The notes beneath the pieces were generated by a model. That model was not told where the DNA came from. It ran no database searches and was given only the letters and a program-made list of their open reading frames with translations. From Metarhizobium sp964253915 (GTDB taxonomy: Bacteria > Pseudomonadota > Alphaproteobacteria > Rhizobiales > Rhizobiaceae): a DNA stretch of 64,000 nucleotides. Location of the stretch: positions 35,908-99,907 of the forward strand of contig NZ_CAXUSG020000015.1 of assembly GCF_964253915.1 (NCBI RefSeq). Direction: 5' to 3'. Made by a program: the position numbers and the translations under genes. Shown one piece after another: positions 1-8,709 of the stretch (the first letter of the stretch is position 1; the number at the start of each line of letters is the position of its first letter).

Positions 1-105
1 CGTGTAGCACCCCCTCATCCCGCTGCCGCGACCTTCTCCCCAAGGGGAGAAGGGGCAGGCGGCACCCTTTCATTCCATCTGCGATAGCCCTGCCCCCGCG
101 GAAGA
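1..105. repeat. Rhizobial palindromic intergenic repeat, copy 1
   Basis: This stretch carries the module 'ccccctcatcccgctgccgc' followed by a hairpin of the form cttctcccc-aa-ggggagaag. The tail (tctgcgatagccctgcc) reappears in reverse complement at about 11531-11551. At least seven further loci in the window have related modules. It resembles the RIME-type intergenic mosaic elements of rhizobia. No coding function is seen. Confidence 0.75.
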
Positions 106-119
106 GACAGGGGACCGGA

Positions 120-977
120 TCAGACCGGAACAGGCAACGGCAGCGTACGGCTTTCCTCGCGGCCGAAACCGCGGATCTCCAGCCGGTCCTCATAAACGTC
201 GACGATGGCAAAGGTGTTTTCGTCGGGCGTATCGACCATGCCCTTGAAGGTGACGAAGGCGCAGCCGCCGTGCTCGCCGAAATTGCCGGCGTGGTTGTGG
301 CCGCAGAAATAGGCCGGAACGTTGTCGTAGGCTTCGATCAGTTCCAGAACGCGGGCAAAATCCCAGAGATTGTGCTCGTTCGGCGGATAGACCGGGTAGT
401 GATTGAGGATGATCACCGTTTCGCCGGCCGCCTTGGCCGCGCGCAAAGTCACTTCCAGCCAGGCGAACTGCGTGTCGCTCAGCGCGCCGTTCCACGTCTG
501 GGCGTTGGCGGCGCCTTCTGCCTTCAGCACCGCGAGATGGCTGGCGGCCAGCGCCCGGTGGGCATCGCCTTCGCCCGGCGCAAACAGGCTGACCTCGTTG
601 CCGTTCAGCGCAATGAAGCGGAAGCTGCCGACCTTGAAATCGTAATAGCTGTCCTCCAACCCGAGCCGACCGACGACGGATTCAAGGCGCTCTGCCGAGA
701 CTGAAAAATCGTGGTTGCCGAGCAGCAAGCGGCTTGGCGCCTTCAGCCTGTCGTAGACAGGCAGGATATCGTCAAAACTCCGGAAGGAGCGGTCGATGAT
801 GTCGCCGAGTGTGACGACGAAGGCCAGCTCCTCGCCGTTGAAGACGTCGATTGCCGCCGACAGTTTTTCGAGACTGTTGGCATAGTAGCGGTTCATGCCG
901 ACATGCGGGGGAATGGCGGCATATTGCGGGTCGGCAAGGACGCCGAAGCGAAAAAGAGGCTGATCTGTCAGGGTCAT
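120..977 (-). CDS. Calcineurin-like metallophosphoesterase (ADP-ribose/CDP-alcohol diphosphatase-like)
   Basis: The 285-residue protein has the ordered metal-binding motifs of calcineurin-like phosphoesterases: an N-terminal ADPQY (D-x-Q variant of D-x-H), GDIIDR, GNHDF, NHYP and GHNHAG near the C-terminus. The DxQ form of the first motif is typical of the Mn-dependent ADP-ribose/CDP-alcohol diphosphatase branch, so hydrolysis of a nucleoside diphosphate-linked substrate is the best guess. There is no signal peptide, so it should be cytosolic. It stands alone, facing away from the window start and tandem with sodB upstream. The ATG at 977 is the first in frame. The exact substrate is inference. 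Confidence 0.85.
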   Translation of the reverse strand: MTLTDQPLFRFGVLADPQYAAIPPHVGMNRYYANSLEKLSAAIDVFNGEELAFVVTLGDIIDRSFRSFDDILPVYDRLKAPSRLLLGNHDFSVSAERLESVVGRLGLEDSYYDFKVGSFRFIALNGNEVSLFAPGEGDAHRALAASHLAVLKAEGAANAQTWNGALSDTQFAWLEVTLRAAKAAGETVIILNHYPVYPPNEHNLWDFARVLELIEAYDNVPAYFCGHNHAGNFGEHGGCAFVTFKGMVDTPDENTFAIVDVYEDRLEIRGFGREESRTLPLPVPV

Positions 978-1036
978 CCGGCGTGCTTAGGGTTGTTGAT
1001 TAACACGATTGTGACAGAAGAACCCCGCAAACGAAA

Positions 1037-1064
1037 CACCCGGCGCTCTTTCGAACGCCGGGTG
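1037..1064 (-). terminator. Rho-independent terminator after sodB
   Basis: CACCCGGCG and CGCCGGGTG form a 9-bp stem around a 10-nt loop. On the minus strand it is followed by a T-rich tail (TTTCGTTT). It lies just past the sodB stop codon. Confidence 0.6.
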
Positions 1065-1089
1065 CTGCAAGCGGGATGCTGACACCAGA

Positions 1090-1692
1090 TTACTTGGCGG
1101 CAGCTTCGTACATTTCCAGGACGTAGTCCCAGTTGATCAGGCTGTCGACGAAGGCTTCGAGGTACTTCGGACGCGCGTTGCGGTAGTCGATGTAATAGGA
1201 ATGTTCCCAGACGTCGACGCCGAGGATCGGCGAGCCGCCGTGAACCAGCGGGTTTTCGCCGTTCGGGGTCTTGGAAATTTCGAGCTTGCCGTTCTTGACG
1301 GAAACCCAGGCCCAGCCGGAGCCGAACTGGGTCGTGCCGGCAGCAACGAAGTCAGCCTTGAACTTGTCGTAACCGCCGAGGTCGGAATTGAAGGCAGCTT
1401 CCAGCTTGCCCGGCAGCTTGTTGCCGCCGCCGTCCTTCTTCATCCACTTCCAGAAATGGATGTGGTTGTAGTGCTGGGCAGCATTGTTGAACAGGCCGGC
1501 ATGGGTGCCGAAGGACTTCTTCACGACCTCTTCGAGGGAGAGATCGGCAAGACCGGCTTCCGCGGCGAGCTTGTTGCCGTTGTCGACGTAAGCCTTGTGG
1601 TGCTTGTCGTGGTGATATTCGAGCGTCTCCTTCGACATGAAGGGGGCAAGAGCTTCGTAGTCATACGGCAGCGGCGGAAGTTCGAAAGCCAT
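1090..1692 (-). CDS. sodB: Iron/manganese superoxide dismutase
   Basis: The 200-residue protein is full length for the Fe/Mn SOD family and converts superoxide to hydrogen peroxide and oxygen. The metal ligands can be placed at His27, His77, Asp160 (in the DVWEHSYY signature) and His164. Gln73 in AAQHYNH sits where iron-type enzymes carry their active-site glutamine, which suggests an iron or cambialistic enzyme. No signal peptide is present, so it is cytoplasmic. A good Shine-Dalgarno (AGGGAG) precedes the ATG at 1692. It is monocistronic, with a hairpin terminator downstream. Confidence 0.97.
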   Translation of the reverse strand: MAFELPPLPYDYEALAPFMSKETLEYHHDKHHKAYVDNGNKLAAEAGLADLSLEEVVKKSFGTHAGLFNNAAQHYNHIHFWKWMKKDGGGNKLPGKLEAAFNSDLGGYDKFKADFVAAGTTQFGSGWAWVSVKNGKLEISKTPNGENPLVHGGSPILGVDVWEHSYYIDYRNARPKYLEAFVDSLINWDYVLEMYEAAAK

Positions 1693-1917
1693 GGTTTAAT
1701 CTCCCTTATTGGCAGAGGCCTAACTGAGGTCAGTCGTGCGGGAACATAGGAGCGGATGGGGCACGTGGCAACCGGAGAAATGCCAAAAATCAACACCGTC
1801 AAGGAAAATTCAACTCCCCGGCACGCTGGCCAGAATCGCAGAAAAACCGCATTGCTGGGCGATCCGCAACGCCCCGTTCCGGCCCTCCGGCCAAGGACAT
1901 GACGAAGGACGCCCCTG

Positions 1918-2247
1918 ATGAAAACCGCTCTTGCCCTTACCCTTTTCATGGCTGCCGCAGCCGGTGCCGCCCATGCCTCGTCGGACGATGCCTGGGCCGA
2001 ACTCGCAGCCGATGTGAAAGCCAAGTGCATCGAGGCCGCCAAGGCATCGTTCAAGACCGGCAAGGTGGCAGTCGATCCCTTCGGCAGCGAAAGCTTTGGC
2101 CTTGCGGTGGTGAGCGGTGAGCTGAAATCGACCAAGGGCCAGCAGGCCGCCGTCATCTGCGTCTACGACAAGAAGACGAAGAAGGTCGAGATCGGCAGCG
2201 AACTCGGCAGCGACGTCATCAAGGTGACGGTGCCGAAGAAGAAGTGA
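1918..2247 (+). CDS. Small secreted protein of unknown function
   Basis: The 109-residue protein starts with a clear Sec signal peptide (Lys followed by an Ala/Leu-rich stretch, cleavage likely after AHA near residue 20). The mature part has two cysteines that could form a disulfide, is lysine-rich, and ends in KKK. It is therefore probably a small periplasmic protein. AAGGA lies about 10 nt before the ATG. It converges with ilvE, with a shared hairpin between them. I do not recognise a named family. Confidence 0.75.
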   Translation: MKTALALTLFMAAAAGAAHASSDDAWAELAADVKAKCIEAAKASFKTGKVAVDPFGSESFGLAVVSGELKSTKGQQAAVICVYDKKTKKVEIGSELGSDVIKVTVPKKK

Positions 2248-2254
2248 GGCGCGT

Positions 2255-2282
2255 CCGGCAGGGGCCGGCGCGCCCCTGCCGG
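2255..2282. terminator. Stem-loop between convergent genes
   Basis: CCGGCAGGGGC and GCCCCTGCCGG form a perfect 11-bp stem with a 6-nt loop. It fills the gap between the stop of the small secreted gene and the stop of ilvE. The T-tract is weak (CTTATT), so termination is inferred from position and stem strength. Confidence 0.6.
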
Positions 2283-2283
2283 C

Positions 2284-3168
2284 TTATTCCTCGTTGCCGG
2301 AGCGGCCGTAGGCCCAGTCCATGTAGAGGTCGAGCGCCTTGCGGGTGATCGGGCCTTCCTGATAGCTGCGGCTGTCGATCTGGGTTACCGGCGCGACCTT
2401 GGAATAGTTGCCGGTCATGAACACTTCGTCGGCGCCGAGGAAATCGTCGACCGTCAACGTCGCCTCGTGCACCTCGAAACCGGCCTGCTTCAACAGGCCG
2501 ATGATGCGGGCGCGGGTGATGCCGGCGAGGAAGGTGTAGTTGATCGCCGGCGTGTAGACGGCGCCGTCCTTGACCATGAAGACGTTGGAGGTGGCGGTTT
2601 CGGCGACGTTGCCGTTCATGTCGCGCACCAGCGCATTGTCGAAGCCGCGACCGACGGCTTCCGTCAACATGCGGCCATTGTTGGGGTAGAGGCTGCCGGT
2701 CTTGGCCGTCGTCATGGCGCTTTCCGGCGTCGGGCGGCGGAAGGGCGAGACGGTGAGGCGGCTGGGCTTGGCGGTGTTCATCGGCGCTTCGAACAGGCAC
2801 AAGGCGAAGCGGGTGGACTCCGGATCGGGGGCGACGACGCCGTAGCGGCCATGCTCGGCCCAATACATCGGCTTGATGTAGATCGCCGTCTTGCCGTCGA
2901 ACTTCGAAATGCCTTCCCAGGCGAGTTTTTCGATCTCTTCCGCCGTCTTGACCGGGTTCATGCCCATGGCCACCGCCGAGCGGTTGATGCGCTGGCAATG
3001 CAGGTCGAGGTCGGGCGCGATGCCATCGAACCAGCGGCCGCCGTCAAACACCGTCGAGCCCAGCCACATGGCATGCGAGGTCGGCCCGATCAGCGGCGGA
3101 TTGCCGGCGAGCCATTCGCCATCGACATAAGTCCAGGTGGGTGTGGGGGCAGCGGTGTTGACGGGCAT
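2284..3168 (-). CDS. ilvE: Branched-chain amino acid aminotransferase (PLP fold type IV)
   Basis: The 294-residue protein belongs to class IV aminotransferases. Family features include an R-x-N-R-S segment, the glycine-rich EAVGRGFDNALV, and the NVAETATSNVF stretch that binds the cofactor phosphate. It transfers amino groups between glutamate and the branched-chain keto acids, the last step of Leu, Ile and Val synthesis. D-amino-acid transaminases and aminodeoxychorismate lyase share the fold, but length and motifs favour IlvE. AAAGGAGAG sits at good spacing before the ATG at 3168. No attenuator-like leader was seen upstream. Confidence 0.85.
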   Translation of the reverse strand: MPVNTAAPTPTWTYVDGEWLAGNPPLIGPTSHAMWLGSTVFDGGRWFDGIAPDLDLHCQRINRSAVAMGMNPVKTAEEIEKLAWEGISKFDGKTAIYIKPMYWAEHGRYGVVAPDPESTRFALCLFEAPMNTAKPSRLTVSPFRRPTPESAMTTAKTGSLYPNNGRMLTEAVGRGFDNALVRDMNGNVAETATSNVFMVKDGAVYTPAINYTFLAGITRARIIGLLKQAGFEVHEATLTVDDFLGADEVFMTGNYSKVAPVTQIDSRSYQEGPITRKALDLYMDWAYGRSGNEE

Positions 3169-3403
3169 GATGCTCTCCTTTGTTCTTGTTTGTTATCAAC
3201 GCCCGCCGGTCAGCCCGGTCAAGCCAAAAAAGCCGCGCGCCGACACTTGGCAACAAACTGTCCGAAAATCGTCGACGCTTGCAGGAATTTTGCGTGAAAA
3301 CAAACGCTTGCCGAATAGGTGCATCACAAATATTCATGGATGCGAGCCTTTTGGCGATGCTTGCGCCATGCCATCATCCGGCGCAGAAAAAGAGGATTGC
3401 CCG

Positions 3404-4444
3404 ATGAAAGCCATGTATTTCGAACGCTTCGGCGAAACGCCCGAGATCCGCACCCTGCCCGACCCGACGCCTGCCGAGGGCGGCGTCGTCATCAAGGTGG
3501 AAGCGACGGGGCTGTGCCGCAGCGACTGGCACGGCTGGATCGGCCATGATGCCGACATCGTGCTGCCGCACGTGCCGGGGCACGAGTTCGCCGGCACTGT
3601 CTCGGCAGTCGGCAAGGGCGTCATGCGCTTCAAGGTCGGCGACCGGGTGACGGTGCCCTTCGTTTCCGGCTGCGGCCATTGCAGCGAGTGCCATTCCGGC
3701 AACCAGCAGGTCTGCCCCAACCAGTTCCAGCCGGGCTTCACCCACTGGGGTTCGTTTGCCGAATATGTGGCGATCCCCTATGCCGACCTCAATCTGGTCC
3801 ACCTGCCCGACAATCTCGATTACGCCACGGCGGCAAGCCTCGGCTGCCGCTTCGTCACCTCCTTCCGCGCCGTCGTCGACCAGGGCCGCACCAAGCCCGG
3901 CGAGTGGGTGGCGGTGCATGGCTGCGGCGGCATCGGACTTTCGGCGATCATGATCGCCACGGCGCAGGGCGCCAACGTCATCGCCATCGACATCACCGAG
4001 GAAAAGCTCGCCTTCGCCCGTTCGCTCGGCGCCGTGGCGACCATCCATGCGGGGGCGACGGCCAATGTCGCCGAGGCGGTGAAGGAGATCACCAAGGGCG
4101 GCGCGCATGTCTCCATCGACGCGCTCGGCCATACCGCCACCTGCGTCAACTCGATCCGCAACCTGCGCCGCCGCGGCCGGCACATCCAGGTGGGGCTGAT
4201 GCTCGCCGACCACGCGACGCCGGCCATCCCGATGGGCGAGGTACTGGCCTACGAACTGGAGATCTACGGTAGCCACGGCATGCAGGCCTGGCGCTACGAC
4301 GCGCTGATGGACATGCTGGAAACCGGCAAGCTGGCGCCGCAAAAACTGGTCGGCCGCCATGTGAGCCTGGACGAAGCGGTGCCGGCGCTGATGGCGATGG
4401 ATACCGCCACCGATATCGGCATCAGCGTCATCACCCGCTTCTGA
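3404..4444 (+). CDS. Zinc-dependent alcohol dehydrogenase
   Basis: The 346-residue medium-chain dehydrogenase has the catalytic-zinc site in LCRSDWHGW (Cys plus Asp) and GHEFAG, and a structural zinc site with closely spaced cysteines (CGHCSECHSGNQQVC). The NAD-binding motif reads GCGGIGLSA. The frame is open upstream to 3137, but the ATG at 3404 gives the usual N-terminus and sits outside the divergent ilvE region. It oxidises an alcohol or polyol with NAD(P); the substrate is not readable. The HAD-type dehalogenase gene begins 10 nt after its stop, and tam 20 nt after that, so the three probably form an operon. Confidence 0.9.
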   Translation: MKAMYFERFGETPEIRTLPDPTPAEGGVVIKVEATGLCRSDWHGWIGHDADIVLPHVPGHEFAGTVSAVGKGVMRFKVGDRVTVPFVSGCGHCSECHSGNQQVCPNQFQPGFTHWGSFAEYVAIPYADLNLVHLPDNLDYATAASLGCRFVTSFRAVVDQGRTKPGEWVAVHGCGGIGLSAIMIATAQGANVIAIDITEEKLAFARSLGAVATIHAGATANVAEAVKEITKGGAHVSIDALGHTATCVNSIRNLRRRGRHIQVGLMLADHATPAIPMGEVLAYELEIYGSHGMQAWRYDALMDMLETGKLAPQKLVGRHVSLDEAVPALMAMDTATDIGISVITRF

Positions 4445-4454
4445 GGCACAGATC

Positions 4455-5105
4455 ATGAGCCAGTCCGCCTACGTCTTCGATGCCTACGGCACGCTGTTCG
4501 ACGTGCATGCGGCAGTGCGCCGCCATGCCGGCCGGGCCGGGCCGGACTACCAGCTTTTTTCCGAGATCTGGCGGGCCAAGCAGCTGGAATATTCCTGGGT
4601 GCGTTCGCTGATGGGCGCTTACGCCGATTTCTGGGCGCTGACCGAACAGGCGCTCGACTACAGTTTTGCGCGGGTGAAAAGCGTCGATCCATCGTTGCGT
4701 GCCGACTTGCTCGACGCCTACTGGACGCTCGACTGCTATCCGGAGGTGCCCGCAGTGCTGAAAGGACTGAAGGCACGCGGTGCGCGCGTCGCGATCCTCT
4801 CCAACGGCTCGCCGCAGATGCTTTCCGCCGCCGTCGCCAATTCGGCGCTGGAGACGGTCATCGACGACATCTTCTCCGTCGATGCGGTGAAAACCTTCAA
4901 GACGGCGCCGGCCGTCTACGAACTGGTGACGACAGCCTATCGGCTCTATCCGCAAGCCGTTTCCTTCCAGTCGTCGAACCGCTGGGACGTCGCTGGAGCA
5001 ACCAAATTTGGTTTCCGCACCGTCTGGATCAACCGCAATAATCTGCCCGACGAATATGGCGATTACGGCCCGTCCCTGATATTGCCGTCGCTCGACGCCT
5101 TGTAA
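4455..5105 (+). CDS. Haloacid dehalogenase, type II ((S)-2-haloacid dehalogenase-like)
   Basis: The 216-residue HAD-superfamily protein carries motif I as FDAYGTLFD with the nucleophile Asp9, motif II as LSNGSPQ, the conserved lysine in VKTFKTAP, and a motif III/IV SSNRWDVAGA. This arrangement, with YGT rather than DGT after the nucleophile, is typical of L-2-haloacid dehalogenases, which release halide from 2-haloalkanoates. It starts 10 nt after the alcohol dehydrogenase and ends 20 nt before tam. Haloalcohol oxidation followed by dehalogenation is a possible combined role, but this is inference. Confidence 0.88.
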   Translation: MSQSAYVFDAYGTLFDVHAAVRRHAGRAGPDYQLFSEIWRAKQLEYSWVRSLMGAYADFWALTEQALDYSFARVKSVDPSLRADLLDAYWTLDCYPEVPAVLKGLKARGARVAILSNGSPQMLSAAVANSALETVIDDIFSVDAVKTFKTAPAVYELVTTAYRLYPQAVSFQSSNRWDVAGATKFGFRTVWINRNNLPDEYGDYGPSLILPSLDAL

Positions 5106-5125
5106 CGGGAAACAAAGAGGACGGC

Positions 5126-5896
5126 ATGGCCTGGTCGGCATCACAATATCTGAAATTCGAGGAAGAACGCACCCAGCCGGCGCGCGACCTGCTGGCGGAA
5201 ATCCATCATGACGCGGTGACCACCGCCGTGGATCTCGGCTGCGGCCCCGGCAATTCCACCGAACTTCTGGCCGAGCGCTTTCCCGCTGCCGCGATCCGCG
5301 GCGTCGACAGCGACGCCAACATGCTGGAGGCCGCCCGCAAGCGCTTGCCGGCCCTGAGTTTCGAACAGGCCGATATCGCCAGCTGGAGCCCGGCGGAACC
5401 TGTCGACGTGCTGTTTGCCAATGCCGTGCTGCAATGGCTGCCGGACCATATCGACGTCATGGACCGGCTTCTCGACCACCTGACGCCGGGCGGCGTGCTG
5501 GCGGTGCAGATGCCGGACAACCTCGCCGAACCCTCACACAAGGCAATGGAGGCGACGCTGCACGACGGCCCCTGGGCCGCCGAATTCGAAGGCCGCAGCC
5601 TGCGCCGGCCGAGCCTGCCGCAGCCGATCACCTATTACGAACGCCTGTCGTCGAAACTCGCCGGGCTGAACCTCTGGCACACCGTCTACCGCCATCCGAT
5701 GGACGATGCGGCGGCGATCGTCGAATGGGTCAAGGCGACGGGGCTCCGCCCCTATCTCGATGCTGTCGGCGAGAAGCACCGCGAACAATTCCTCGCTGCC
5801 TATCAAGCGCATATCGCCGAAGCCTACCCGCCGCAGGAAGACGGGAAATGCCTGCTGCTGTTTCCGCGGTTCTTCTTGGTGGCAGTGAAGAAGTAG
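5126..5896 (+). CDS. tam: Trans-aconitate 2-methyltransferase
   Basis: The 256-residue class I SAM-dependent methyltransferase has the SAM-binding glycine motif VDLGCGPGNSTELL, the acidic residue in GVDSDANML, and a family-typical MAWSASQYLKFEEERTQPA N-terminus. Length and sequence match Tam, which methylates trans-aconitate, an inhibitor of aconitase. AAAGAGGA precedes the ATG. It is the last gene of the short run with the alcohol dehydrogenase and the dehalogenase. A block of intergenic repeats follows directly. Confidence 0.93.
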   Translation: MAWSASQYLKFEEERTQPARDLLAEIHHDAVTTAVDLGCGPGNSTELLAERFPAAAIRGVDSDANMLEAARKRLPALSFEQADIASWSPAEPVDVLFANAVLQWLPDHIDVMDRLLDHLTPGGVLAVQMPDNLAEPSHKAMEATLHDGPWAAEFEGRSLRRPSLPQPITYYERLSSKLAGLNLWHTVYRHPMDDAAAIVEWVKATGLRPYLDAVGEKHREQFLAAYQAHIAEAYPPQEDGKCLLLFPRFFLVAVKK

Positions 5897-5930
5897 AGCG
5901 TTGTGGCTTGGCCCTCGCGCTGAGTGGCTT

Positions 5931-6242
5931 GCCCCTCACCCTAACCCTCTCCCCGTAGAACGGGGAGAGGGGAGACGTGCCTCGCGCAACGTCGCCTTTC
6001 CCCTTCTCCCCTCGGGGAGAAGGTGGCCCGAAGGGTCGGATGAGGGGGCGATATACGGCAGAAATTTTTACCGTGTGGCACCCCCCTCATCCCGCTGCCG
6101 CGACCTTCTCCCCGAGGGGAGAAGGGGCAGGCGGCGCCCTCTCATTCCATCCAAACGCCGCGTTGAACGGGGCAGAAACGGTGTGGCACATCCCCTTCTC
6201 CCCGCATGCGGAGAGAAGGTGCCGGCAGGCGGATGAGGGGCC
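5931..6242. repeat. Rhizobial palindromic repeat, composite copy 2
   Basis: Four modules lie end to end: 'gcccctcaccctaaccctct' with a cccgt-acgggg hairpin; 'cttctcccctcggggagaag' followed by gtggcccgaagggtcggatg; the reverse-type 'ccctcatcccgctgccgcga' module; and a final ccccttctccccgcatgcgg module. This fills the whole gap between tam and the next gene. No ORF in it looks real. Confidence 0.8.
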
Positions 6243-6256
6243 CTACCGCGCAAAGT

Positions 6257-6652
6257 TCAAACGAACTGGCTCAACCCCGGAACCGAAGACACCACCTGGT
6301 CGACCACCTCGTCGCCGGCATATTGCTTGGCGGCTGCAATCGTTTCGCGGGCCAGCGCCGTGATCTCGCCCATGCCGAGGCCTTCGCTCATCAGCTGCTG
6401 TCCGAGGCCCATGATGCCGCCGCCGCCGCCGAGTGCGCTCATGACCGAGCCGAGCAGGCCACCGCCGCCGGCGGATTCGCCATTGAAGCGGGCAACGAGA
6501 TCGGCGCCGCCGGGGATCGCCTCGATCATCCGCGCCACGGCGCCGTCGTCGGCCTCGCGCTGCAGGAAGCCGAGCATCATGCCGAGGGCCTTTTCCGCCA
6601 GCGCCGGCTCGATGCCGATCTTGTCGGCGATCTGTGTGACGATTTCATTCAT
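6257..6652 (-). CDS. Small glycine-rich protein, DUF2780/DUF937-like
   Basis: The 131-residue protein has a helical N-terminal half, a glycine-rich centre (GGGGLLGSVMSALGGGGG) and a helical C-terminus ending in VSSVPGLSQFV. This architecture fits the small DUF2780/DUF937-type family found in many proteobacteria; function is unknown. AAAGGAGAG before the ATG at 6652 decides the start. The frame stays open far upstream, but that part is antisense to the HerA-like gene and is not real. The first half is charged and soluble, so it is probably cytoplasmic. Confidence 0.75.
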   Translation of the reverse strand: MNEIVTQIADKIGIEPALAEKALGMMLGFLQREADDGAVARMIEAIPGGADLVARFNGESAGGGGLLGSVMSALGGGGGIMGLGQQLMSEGLGMGEITALARETIAAAKQYAGDEVVDQVVSSVPGLSQFV

Positions 6653-6871
6653 GGGCTTCTCTCCTTTGTGATCGCGGCGAGCGCGGTATGGATGGGGCGC
6701 GGAACCTTGGCCGCCCTCCCCGTTTCGGCCACCCTGCGGCAGCATCAGAATCAGGGCCAGCGGATGGTTGTCCGCATCCGATGCTATCCTTATAACAGGA
6801 CGAAGATGATTCAATGAAAAGCTGCGGATGCGGCCCAGCCATCGCCGCACGCCCAAGGGAGTGAATGTTTG

Positions 6872-8440
6872 ATGTTGCAGGACGGAAAGCTTTTCATCGG
6901 TGCCAGCCGCAATCCGGATGACAGCATCAACAAGCCCGAATATCTCGACCTGAAATTCGGCAACCGTCACGGCCTGATCACCGGCGCCACCGGCACCGGC
7001 AAGACCGTGACGCTGCAGATCCTGGCGGAAGCCTTTTCCGATGCCGGCGTGCCGGTGTTCTGCTCCGATATCAAGGGCGACCTTTCCGGCATCGCCGCCA
7101 TGGGCGAGCCAAAAGACTTCCTCCTGAAGCGTGCCGAACAGATCGGCCTCAGCCCTTACGATTTTCAGGAATTCCCGGTGATCTTCTGGGATCTCTACGG
7201 CGAGAAGGGCCACCGGGTGCGCACCACCATCGCCGAGATGGGGCCTCTTTTGCTGGCCCGGCTGATGAATGCCACCGAGGCGCAGGAGGGCGTGCTCAAC
7301 ATCGCCTTCAAGATCGCCGACGAGGGTGGCCTGCCGCTGCTCGACCTCAAGGATCTGCAGGCGATGCTCAACTACATGGGCGAACATGCCAGCGAGATTT
7401 CCAACCAGTTCGGCTTCGTGTCGAAATCTTCGGTCGGCTCGCTGCAGCGCGGACTGCTGGTGCTGGAACAGCAGGGGGCGGAACATTTCTTCGGCGAGCC
7501 GGCGCTGAAGATCACCGATATCATGCGTGTCACCAATGACGGCCGCGGCGCCATCTCGGTGCTGGCCGCCGACAAGCTGATGATGAACCCGCGGCTTTAT
7601 GCCACCTTCCTGCTCTGGCTGCTGTCGGAACTGTTCGAGGAACTGCCCGAGGTCGGCGATCCCGACAAGCCGAAGCTGGTGTTCTTCTTCGACGAGGCCC
7701 ACCTCTTGTTCACCGATGCGCCAAAAGTGCTGATCGAGCGCGTCGAGCAGGTGGTGCGGCTGATCCGTTCCAAGGGCGTCGGCGTCTATTTCGTCACGCA
7801 GAACCCGCTCGACGTACCGGAGACCGTACTCGCCCAGCTCGGCAACCGGGTGCAGCATGCGTTGCGCGCCTATACGCCGCGCGAGCAGAAGGCGGTGAAG
7901 ACGGCTGCCGATACCTTCCGCCCCAACCCGGCCTTCGATTGCGCCACCGTCATCACCACGCTCGGCACCGGCGAGGCGCTGGTCTCGACGCTGGAGGGCA
8001 AGGGTGCGCCGTCGATGGTGGAACGCACCCTCATCCGCCCGCCGGCCTCGCGGCTCGGCCCGGTGACGGACGAGGAACGCAAGAAGGTGATCGCGGTCAG
8101 CCCGGTCGCCGAAATGTACGACGAGGATTTCGATCGCGAGTCGGCTTATGAAATTCTCGCCGGCCGCGCCAAGCAGGCAGCCGACCAGGAAGCCGCCAAA
8201 CGCCAAGCGGAAGAAAAGCAGCAGCAACAAGGCGACGACGACAGCGCCGCCGGCCGCTGGACCCTGCCCGGCTTCGGCAACGACCGAAACGACGACGCCG
8301 ATCCGGCACCACGCAAACGCACCTCCGGTTACCAGCGCGAAACGGTGGTCGAGGCGGCGATGAAGAGTGTGGCGCGAACCGTGGCGAGCCAGGTCGGGCG
8401 GGCGCTGGTGCGCGGTATTCTCGGCAGCTTGCGGCGGTGA
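6872..8440 (+). CDS. HerA-like ATPase (DUF853 family)
   Basis: The 522-residue protein is a P-loop ATPase of the HerA/FtsK clade, DUF853 branch (E. coli YjgR relatives). Walker A reads GATGTGKT at residues 38-45 and Walker B is LVFFFDEAHLL near residue 270. An arginine-rich sensor region follows in the VLAQLGNRVQHALRAYTPREQ segment. A Lys/Gln-rich low-complexity tail follows about residue 430. Related proteins may pump or translocate nucleic acid, but the exact role of this branch is not established. GGGAG lies about 10 nt before ATG 6872; a TTG three bases earlier is the alternative start. Confidence 0.88.
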   Translation: MLQDGKLFIGASRNPDDSINKPEYLDLKFGNRHGLITGATGTGKTVTLQILAEAFSDAGVPVFCSDIKGDLSGIAAMGEPKDFLLKRAEQIGLSPYDFQEFPVIFWDLYGEKGHRVRTTIAEMGPLLLARLMNATEAQEGVLNIAFKIADEGGLPLLDLKDLQAMLNYMGEHASEISNQFGFVSKSSVGSLQRGLLVLEQQGAEHFFGEPALKITDIMRVTNDGRGAISVLAADKLMMNPRLYATFLLWLLSELFEELPEVGDPDKPKLVFFFDEAHLLFTDAPKVLIERVEQVVRLIRSKGVGVYFVTQNPLDVPETVLAQLGNRVQHALRAYTPREQKAVKTAADTFRPNPAFDCATVITTLGTGEALVSTLEGKGAPSMVERTLIRPPASRLGPVTDEERKKVIAVSPVAEMYDEDFDRESAYEILAGRAKQAADQEAAKRQAEEKQQQQGDDDSAAGRWTLPGFGNDRNDDADPAPRKRTSGYQRETVVEAAMKSVARTVASQVGRALVRGILGSLRR

Positions 8441-8458
8441 CGGAGAAGACTGGGGCGG

Positions 8459-8695
8459 CGGCCCCTCACCCTAGCCCTCTCCCCGCACGCGGGGACAGGG
8501 GACTTGCCCCACTCGACGTTGAGTTTGGCGAAGGCGGTGCGGCATATCCCCTTCTCCCCAGCGGGGAGAAGGTGCCGACAGGCGGATGAGGGGGCGAAAT
8601 ACGGCAGGACTTTCCCGCGTGGCACCCCCTCATCCCGCTGCCGCGACCTTCTCCCCGCCGGGGAGAAGGAGGCAGGCGGCACCCTCTTTAATCCA
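8459..8695. repeat. Rhizobial palindromic repeat, composite copy 3
   Basis: Modules seen: 'cccctcaccctagccctctc' with cccgcacgcgggg; ccccttctccccagcgggga with a caggcggatgaggggg tail; and ccccctcatcccgctgccgc with cttctccccgccggggagaa. The linker 'cgaaatacggcaggactttc' resembles linkers in copies 2 and 8. It fills the gap after the HerA-like gene. Confidence 0.8.
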
Positions 8696-8709
8696 TACGA
8701 CCGCGAAAG

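Noticed and set aside
5931..6242. Possible CRISPR array from repeated hairpins
   Set aside because: Modules differ in order and length and have no unique spacers of equal size; they are mosaic intergenic repeats.
6257..8230. Long minus-strand ORF of 657 codons across the HerA-like gene
   Set aside because: Only the last 131 codons (6257-6652) have a family-like sequence and a Shine-Dalgarno; the rest is antisense to a clear ATPase and is a high-GC shadow.
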